Assembly (NCBI GenBank): GCA_026225945.1
Contig: JAMJFZ010000696.1
Location: 372,001 to 436,000, forward strand
Direction of reading: 5' to 3'
Length of the DNA stretch: 64,000 bases
DNA from: Cricetomys ansorgei
Taxonomy: Eukaryota > Chordata > Mammalia > Rodentia > Nesomyidae
In this document: piece by piece, positions 57,296 through 64,000 of the stretch
Layout of the letters: each line of letters starts with the position of its first letter
Position numbering within the stretch: the stretch's first letter is position 1
Made by a program: the position numbers and the translations under genes
The notes under the pieces: generated by a model
Seen by the model: only the letters and a program-made list of their open reading frames with translations
What the model was told of the DNA's origin: nothing
Databases searched by the model: none

Positions 57296-58520
57296 CCTGC
57301 AGGCACCTAGGCCTCTAGCAGGCAACCTGACATTGCCTGGGTACCCAGACACCAAGCAGGTACCCTGATATCCTGAAAACATCAGTGCATACCTCAGGAA
57401 CCAGACATCACACAGATCTCTGGGCATCATGCAGGTACTGGGCCAAACCACAGGCACCTGACATCACACAGGCACAAGGACATCTTCCCAGTGCCTGGAC
57501 ATCCTGTGGGTACCAGCCATCCCTCCTTCAGGCACCAGGACATCCCCTGGGCTCCAGGGCATCCAACAGATGCCCAGGGATCATGCAGGCACCTGGTCAG
57601 CCCTTAGGCATCCAGACATCACTCAGGCACCTGGACATCTGGCAGGTACCAGGGCCTCCCATAGGCACCTCGATATTCTGCAGGCACCAGGAATTCTTCC
57701 ACAGGCACCCAGACATCTTGTAGGCACCAGGACTTCCTGATGGCACCAGGGCACCCCACAGGCACCAGCGCACCCTGCAGATGCCTGGATATCATGCAGG
57801 GAACTAGACATCCTACAGGCACCAGGACCTCCCCAAGGCTCCAGGGCATCCCACAGACACCTAGGGATCACATGGGCACTGGGCCAACCTGCAGACACCA
57901 GGGCCTTCCTCAGGTACCAGGACCTCCCTGTGGGCACCAAGGTATTGCACAGGCACCCAGACATCCTGTGGACATCAGGATTTTCCATGGGAATCAGGGC
58001 ATCCCACAGGTGCCCAGGCATTATGACTAACCTGCAGACATCTGGACATCACACAGGCACCCTGTCTTCCCACAGGCACCTGGCCATCCCTTAAGGCCCC
58101 TAGAGATCCTATAAGCACTAGGGCATCCCTGGATAACTGGTTATCCCACAGGCACCCAGACATCTGATAGTCACTGGGGCCCCCATGCAGGTATCCCATA
58201 GGTACCCAGACATCCCATAGGCACCAGGACATTCCCTGAACTCCAGGTCATCTTGCAGATGCCTGGGCATTGCAGAGGCACTGGACCAACATGCAGACAC
58301 CTGGACATCTCACAGGCAGCTGGACACCCTACAGGACCTGGACATCTGCAGACTCATGGACATCATACAGGCACCCAGACAACACACAGGCACTAAGTCA
58401 TTCCTCAGGAACTGGACATCCTTCAGGCACCCAGACATCTGGATGTCCTGTAGCCACCAGGACACCCCACAGGCACAAGGACCTCCCACAGGCACCAGGG
58501 TGTCCTGCAGGCACCAGAGA
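57296..58520. repeat. GC-rich 20-21-base minisatellite with higher-order repeats
   Basis: About 1.2 kb, close to sixty units, of a monomer like 'caggcaccaggacatccca'. Units vary in length by a base or two. Some non-typical units recur as blocks: 'ctccagggcatcc' at 57552, its kin at 57839 and 58241; and 'ggcatcatgcagg'-like text at about 57422, 57578, 57864, 58017 and 58264. Spacings of about 155, 286, 154 and 247 suggest composite units of several monomers. A 21-base period keeps frames open on both strands (57385-57723, 57740-58030, 57623-58021), giving pseudo-heptad peptides that are not genes. Confidence 0.9.
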
Positions 58521-58939
58521 AAATATATGCAATTTTACTAAATAAAACATATAAGAATCAAATTTGATTTACCATATAAATGTGTCTAATGCTTTCTGTA
58601 CTTTTTGGTTTCTCAAAACTGAATGAGTGTGCTCCAGTGTTTCCTCACATCCAGTGAGTATCATCTAACATAATTTACAGTTCTGAAAGTGAAATTCTAC
58701 TCCAGCATTCAACTCCCATGCCACACAGTTATGCTATTGGACACACTCCCCTTTAGGAACAACCTGGTCACCATTATCATGCTCAGGAAACTCACATCTT
58801 TTCTTCATTGGTTTTCTAGGGTCTTCCATTCTGAGCATCTCACCAAACTAATATCTTCTCAGAGACATAACCTCCAATAGAGAACTCTTTAAAACTATAA
58901 GAGCGTCTGTGCAGAGTTAGAAATAAGGGTCAAATTTCA
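58521..58939. other. Unique sequence, no feature recognised
   Basis: AT-rich sequence directly after the minisatellite. The frame at 58689-58880 has no domain. Confidence 0.4.
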
Positions 58940-59815
58940 TTCTTCTACATGCAGCCATTGAGTTTGAATAGAACAATTTATTGAAGATATTTTCTTTTCT
59001 CCAGTGAGTATTATTGGATTAGCACCATTTATTGTTGGTATCTATCAAAAATCAAGTGGCTGGAAGAGTGTGGGTTTATATGTAGATCCTCAATTCTATC
59101 TCATTGATCAATGAGTATGCTTTCTGCCAGCAACGTTCTGGTTTTTATTATATGATCTGTAGTATAACTTGAAACCTAGGATAATGATACCTCTAACACA
59201 TTTTTTATTGCTTAGGATTGTTTTGGCTATCCCAGGTCTTTTGTGCTTCCATACGGATTTTTTTAAATTGATGTTAAGAATTACATTGGAATTTTGATGA
59301 GGATTGCATTGACTCTGTAGATTGCTTTTGATAAGTTGGCTATTGTCATGACAGTGATTATGCCAATTCATGAATATAGTAGGTATTTTCATCTTCAGGT
59401 ATTGTAGTAATATGCTACTGTGGTGGCTAAGCAAGGAAGACAAGTATCTACAACAAGGTGTCTTCTTCAATTACTTTCTTCAGTGTCCTGGCATTTTCAT
59501 TGTACACATCTTTCACTTCCTTTGTCAGATCTATTCCAAGATATTTTACCTTTTGAGGCTATTGTGAGTGGTACTGTTTCCTTTATTTCTTTCTCTCTGT
59601 GTTTGTAATACATATAAAGGGAGGCTATTGGTTTTTATGTTAGTTTTATATTCTTCTACTTTGCTAAAAATATTTACCTATTATAAGAGTTTTCTGGTAG
59701 CATCTTTAGAGTCTTCTATGTATAGAATCATACCATTTACAAATACAGATATGATGACTTCTTCTTTTTCTATTTGTATCCCCTTATTTCCTTCACTTGT
59801 CTTATTGCTCTAGTT
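58940..59815 (-). mobile_element. Rodent L1 ORF2 fragment
   Basis: Reversed L1 text: 'ggattagcaccatttattgt', 'atctatcaaaaatcaagtgg', 'ctgtagtataacttgaaacc', 'ggattgttttggctatccca', 'tacattggaattttgatgag', 'gattgcattgactctgtaga', 'tctattccaagatattttac' and 'tgtcttattgctctagttaa'. It ends in the expected ORF2 order. Short frames within are remnants. Confidence 0.8.
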
Positions 59816-60172
59816 AAGACACCATGTACAAACCCTGTGCAAGCTTAAATCAGACCAAATTCCAGCATGGAAAGATGATGTGTACATGAAGTCTATCATC
59901 CAAAAAGATCTTGGTGATTGATAGCTACTGGGAGAGAGAAAGTCAGTTTTTCCTAAGAGTATGATTCCTACTAACTCACCATACCCAGTAGAGGACCACA
60001 CATTCTAGCATAAGCACAAATTGGTCTTGAGGGGTTAAAACAAGACACAACATTGGGTGGGTAGGGAAGGGGGATGGTTTTGGAAAAAGTTGGGGAAGAG
60101 AGTGATTAAGACATGATATACAAAGCACTCAAGGAACTTATATCTATGCATATAAAATAAAAAATAAAAATT
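59816..60172 (+). mobile_element. L1 (Lx-like) 3'-UTR with A-rich tail
   Basis: Sense 3'-UTR text: 'gattgatagctactgggaga', 'gagaaagtcagtttttccta', 'accatacccagtagaggacc', 'gtagggaagggggatggttt', 'gtgattaagacatgatatac' and an A-rich end 'aaaataaaaaataaaaattg'. It sits tail-out against the minus-strand L1 to its left. Confidence 0.75.
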
Positions 60173-60480
60173 GCACATGCAAATTTAGAAAAATTGGACA
60201 AATTTCAAAAGATGAAGTACAAATGGCTAATAAATATATGGAGAAAGTGTTCAGTAGTTTTAACCATTGGGAAAATACAAATTGAAGCCACATTGAGATT
60301 CCATCTCACCCCCTTCAGGATAACTATCTTGTTTATTTATCTGTGACAGTCTCATTGGTTGTGGTTGGCCTTGAACTTTCTATGTAGCAAAGATGTCCTT
60401 GAACTCTTAATCTAACCTTGATTTGCTTCAGAATGGCTATCATCATAAAGAAAATATGTTAGACTAACAAACACAAGTAT
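60173..60480 (+). mobile_element. L1 ORF2 3' fragment with a B1 scrap inside
   Basis: L1 text 'aaatacaaattgaagccaca', 'ttgagattccatctcacccc' (60277-60313) and 'cagaatggctatcatcataa' (60429). Between them, 60335-60415 reads as a short reversed B1 ('gttggccttgaactttctat', 'gtagcaaagatgtccttgaa'). Confidence 0.6.
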
Positions 60481-60624
60481 GGCATATTTTCGTTCATTTG
60501 TGGATCCAATATTCTATATTGTCATGTGAAATCTATATCTGTACATATAGATACATAAAATCATACATATAACTATTCATCTACATTTTAATTTAATTTA
60601 ATTTGCTTTTTGAAAATATGCATG
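60481..60624. other. AT-rich spacer
   Basis: Short AT-rich sequence with an (AATTT)n-like run at about 60588-60606. Confidence 0.5.
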
Positions 60625-60780
60625 AGCAGGGTAGTGGTGGTGCATGCCTCTAATCCCAGTACTTGGGAAGCCGGAGCAGGTAGATCTCTGTGAATTAGAG
60701 GCCAGCCTGGTCTACAGAATGAGTTTCAGGACAGCCAGAGTTACAACAGAGAAACCCGGTCTCAAAAAACAAAAAAAAAA
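60625..60780 (+). mobile_element. B1 SINE, near full length with poly(A)
   Basis: Plus-strand B1: 'agggtagtggtggtgcatgc', 'ctctaatcccagtacttggg', 'agatctctgtgaattagagg', 'ccagcctggtctacagaatg', 'tttcaggacagccagagtta' and the end 'gagaaacccggtctcaaaaa' followed by 10 A. It is among the youngest SINEs here. The flanks share 'catgag', a possible short target-site duplication. Confidence 0.9.
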
Positions 60781-60784
60781 TCAT

Positions 60785-60889
60785 TCATGAGTACAGTATT
60801 TACATAATTTCTGCTCTCTCTTTCTTCTTATTTCTCTTCTGTTCCTCCCACTCCTCTCAAATTCATGATTTCTTCTTTCTTAATTATTG

Positions 60890-60924
<35 letters not shown>

Positions 60925-61205
60925 AATATAACATACTGAGTTCATTAGTTTTGTTCATATATACATGAGTTTAGGGCTGACCACTTGGTATTGGATAAAC
61001 AGTGGTCTCATTCCCGGAGAAGACAGATTATCCCTCTCCCAGAAGATATTAATTGCATAAGGCTCTTCATCTAGGAGTGGAGCCATCTGAGATTTCTCCT
61101 ATCCATGTTGGCTGTTAACTAGTTCTGTCATTATGCAGTTCTTGTTTAGGTGACCATATTGTTGAGATGTAATTGTGTTTTAATTAAAAATTTAAAATGC
61201 CCTTT
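60785..61205 (-). mobile_element. L1 (Lx-like) 3'-UTR fragment with (CA)n
   Basis: Reversed 3'-UTR: 'ctcccactcctctcaaattc', a (CA)n run at 60894-60921, 'agggctgaccacttggtatt', 'cattcccggagaagacagat', 'tatccctctcccagaagata' and 'gtttaggtgaccatattgtt'. Confidence 0.75.
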
Positions 61206-62885
61206 GCCTCTAAACCTGCCTATGTTGTTCTCTGTATTTATATGTAGGTTTGTTGCATTCAGCCAACATCATACCTCTACATCACAAGAATAGGCTCTTT
61301 CTGAGGAACAAAACACCACCAATGCAGTCATTCTTCAGGAGGAAATTGGAATGTTAGATTTGAGTAGGAGTATATTGAATACGTAGTCAGTGTAAGGTGA
61401 GTCTCTCTCTCTCTCATGCCTTTATATCATGAATGCTATCAGCTTGTCCTGGGAATAGGCCTAGGATAGTACGTTGAAGTGTGAAATCTAAACAGTGAGA
61501 ACAGAATAGAGCAGTGGTCATCGCAGCAATGCGCTAACTCTTGAGTAAGATAGCAGATACAATGAGAAGGGTGGATATAGAAACTGAACTTTCTCCTTAG
61601 CTTTACTTTTATTCACTCTTCCTTTTTATTACTCCATTAATACTTAGAAAAATACTGTTGAGACGTTTCAATTTATATTTTATGCTGAAGTAAAAGAAAG
61701 TAAAAAGGTTAGTTGAGCTAAATTTTTAACATTGCATTCTGTGTAAATTGAATTGACCGAGGAAAGCTGAGTCAGGAATATGTGCATTAGTTCTTCACGA
61801 CCGAGGGACACCCTTCTCTTCATTCTCTACTAGTAAACTTTTGTCCGTGTTTTATTTTGCATCAGCCAACTTAATCCTACTACAAAGGTTGCTGCTGTAC
61901 CGCATAAGTGTCCTCACAGTCAGAGCAGCCATAGGCAGCACAATCTGAGGGATAATCCATTCAGGGGATGCCAAGTTCTTCTAGCAGCCTGTGTTGAAAA
62001 TTTTGTATCCCAGCTCTAGTGCCAGATCATCATCCATCTTTATGACATTATAACAGTTCTGAGATCATGTGGATCTGACTAAATTTATCGTGGATGCATA
62101 TGCATTTTAGTCCCTCAATTCTTTGCTAAGGGCATTCTGTGTTGTTTTGATATGGTACTATACTTTGGATAGAGGTATTGAAAGATGTTTTAATATAAAA
62201 AGGAAGTAGATGACAAATATTGTAAATTACTTAAAATATAATAGTGAGTAAAATATTTAGCTATTTCACTCTAAGAATCTTTTGAAAGAAAAATAAAATG
62301 TAATATTCAAGATCTGCTATTACTCTGCTTTTGGTGGAGGGGAGCCCATCTTTACCTCCTGATAAGACTGTTAGCTTTTTGAGGCCACCTTCATTTATCA
62401 CTATTTGAGACAAGACTATGCTCTCCATAGACCTGACTCTGGAGTCTCTGGAGGAGATGAGATCAGGCATTACTCTTTTCAAAGAGACAGACACATGTAG
62501 ATATCCTGGTGGCTTTCTTTGTCCCTTCCTAAGGCCAACAGTTTGCCTAGCTTATTTGGTAGTAGGAGAGACTAGCTGTGGTCTGAGATACTCGGTAGAG
62601 AACTCAGAAATGCCCATGAGTGCAAGTGTATTAGGCTTGACTAGACAATGCTGTTATAACACATTCCCCCACCTACCCTCTAAACACAAGTGATAGTTCT
62701 TTCTCCCTTTTAATACCTTTCTAAGACTGTGCTTTCACCTGGGCACTGCAATCCATCTTTAGAAAAGAAATTCATTTTAGCGCTACTTTTAAAAAATGTA
62801 GTTCCTAGGAAGCACCAATATGCAATAAAAACTATTTGTGTCTGAAAAAAGAAATCCAAGTGCTAGTTTATGCCTAAATTATTTA
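61206..62885. other. Long unique stretch, no gene recognised
   Basis: About 1.7 kb free of families I can name. CpGs are retained at several points ('catcgcagcaatgcgctaac', 'cttcacgaccgagggacacc', 'ctgtaccgcataagtg'). Frames at 62261-62494 (minus) and 62418-62693 (plus) overlap antiparallel and have no domain. It is the second-best place in the window to look for conserved non-coding sequence. Confidence 0.45.
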
Positions 62886-63160
62886 TTTTATTCCATTATC
62901 ATGGATTTTTTCACTACTATGCCTTGATACATGTTAACATGTTAGCATAAATCTTCCAGATGTGTTTGTTTTTTCAAAATTGCCTTTGGCTATGCTAGCT
63001 TTTTTTGGATTTGCATATGAATTTAAGAATCAGCTTGTCAATTTTTGTAAAAACATCTTTCTTGCCTTGATTGAGATTTGAGGTAGATTACAGATGTCCA
63101 CAAATTCTTTACAAGTTTCAACAAGACTGTGAAGTCTTCCTTTTGGCTTTATCCCTTTAT
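62886..63160 (-). mobile_element. Ancient L1 (L1M-age) ORF2 fragment
   Basis: Reversed old L1 text: 'tttcaaaattgcctttggct', 'gatttgcatatgaatttaag', 'aatcagcttgtcaatttttg' and 'taaaaacatctttcttgcct'. Confidence 0.7.
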
Positions 63161-63435
63161 AATTATGAAGTAATCCTCTTTATCTCTTAAGGATTCTTTT
63201 TTTATGATATTTTTATGGTGTCATCGTCTATATTTTGTTGAATGATTTATTTTTTTCAAGCCATTGGATTTATTTAAAAGCAGAAAGACGTGAAATACTT
63301 TATTCTTTAGTCTTTTTATATTTAACCATTTCACACCTTAACATCGAGAATGTATCTTTTGAAACTAGCTTATAATTAGGGTTTTAAAAGTTTCTTCTGA
63401 CAAGCTTTGTATTTTACTTGGGAATGTTTGTTCTG
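63161..63435. other. AT-rich sequence, possibly old L1
   Basis: Pyrimidine- and T-rich sequence continuing the ancient L1 in style but without a clear match. Confidence 0.4.
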
Positions 63436-63439
63436 TTTC

Positions 63440-64000
63440 TAATTTTCATTGGTTGAGAATTTCATACATTCTTGTAACATGCTTTGATCAACCCCTCTCC
63501 CCGAATTCTCTCTCTCTTTCAATTTCTCCCATCTCTACCACGTTTTGCTCCCAACTTCATGTGCTTTTAGTTCACTGATTTCAGTTATTGCTACCCATAT
63601 GTGTGGATATAAGTCCCTGTATTGGAACATGGGTAGCTTCTTGGGACCACTAACCATGAAGTAAATTCATTCCAACTTTTTCATTAGCCATTTTTTAATG
63701 CCAATAGCTTCTAAGCTAGAGGTGGGACTTTATGAGACTCTCCCCCTTCCATAATGAGATTTTTGCTGATTTGAAATTGTGCAGGACTCATACATGCAGT
63801 CACAGACACTGTGAGTTCATCTATGCAGTGCCACTCTCATGTACAGCGAATACTGCTTTGTTATAGATGTTCACTGTCTCTGGATCTTGTAATCTTCCTA
63901 TCCCCTTTCTTCAGTGATCCCAGATCTGTGGGGAAGAAGGTATAATACATGTGTCTAATTTAAACTGAGCACTATACAGTCTCATTCTCTGTACATTGAC
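63440..64000 (-). mobile_element. L1 (Lx-like) 3'-UTR, runs off the window
   Basis: Reversed 3'-UTR text: 'ttgagaatttcatacattct', 'ctaagctagaggtgggactt', 'gtgcaggactcatacatgca', 'gacactgtgagttcatctat', 'ctggatcttgtaatcttcct' and 'cattctctgtacattgac' at the window end. The order parallels the copy at 41095-42345. Confidence 0.75.

Noticed and set aside
57296..58520. CRISPR-like array
   Set aside because: Units are contiguous and diverged, with no identical repeats separated by unique spacers, and the context is a rodent genome.
57385..58545. Overlapping open frames with a seven-residue period on both strands
   Set aside because: A 21-base tandem unit keeps frames open in several phases at once. 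Open frames on both strands over the same bases argue against coding.
62261..62693. Antiparallel overlapping frames in a unique stretch
   Set aside because: At most one could be real, and neither shows a domain or clear codon bias. Kept only as a place to look.

Overview
This window reads as non-coding DNA from a muroid rodent nuclear genome, intergenic or deep intronic. I found no protein-coding gene, exon, rRNA, tRNA or snRNA that I can support. The rodent call rests on the SINE set (B1, B3/B2-like and B4 elements, several ending in CA or poly(A) tails), on many copies of a rodent-type L1 3'-UTR (Lx-like), on a URR1-type hAT element, and on rodent LTR types. Older pan-mammalian fossils (MIR, L2, MLT1, MLT2, MER5 and L1M-age L1) lie beneath them. 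The B1 copy at 60625 carries a 'gatctctgtgaatt' variant common outside mouse, which hints weakly at a cricetid (hamster, vole or deer mouse) or rat-like lineage. Family names come from consensus features I recognise by eye; no database was searched.

Layout. 1-4.4 kb: MLT1/MaLR LTRs, B3 and B1 copies, a purine tract and TG/GA microsatellites. 4.4-7.1 kb: mostly unique. 7.1-11.5 kb: B4, L1, B1 and B3. 12.6-14.6 kb: L2, an MLT2-like LTR and an ERVK-type LTR. 16.4-20.9 kb: an ancient L1 split by an LTR, followed by L1 3'-UTRs in alternating orientation with a hAT element nested in the last. 21-25.4 kb: MIRs, an LTR with a primer-binding site, and a repeat-free stretch holding the best regulatory candidate (about 24.5-24.9 kb). 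25.7-35.2 kb: L1, B4, B3 and L2, with an unusual interleaved inverted repeat at 27983-28306. 35.7-37.3 kb: a 1.6 kb CA-rich array. 38-46 kb: a duplicated segment lodged inside a B4, then L1, a MER5 and a B1 with a clear target-site duplication. 46.8-54 kb: LTRs nested in L1. 55-58.5 kb: an LTR-like block, an ancient repeat and a 1.2 kb GC-rich minisatellite. 58.9-64 kb: mainly L1, with a unique stretch at 61.2-62.9 kb.

Nothing here acts as a gene set. The long open frames at 35.7-37.3 kb and 57.4-58.5 kb are products of tandem repeats, not proteins. The most informative signals are structural: the interleaved inverted repeat, the two higher-order tandem arrays, the segment copied into a B4, and nested insertions with readable target-site duplications.
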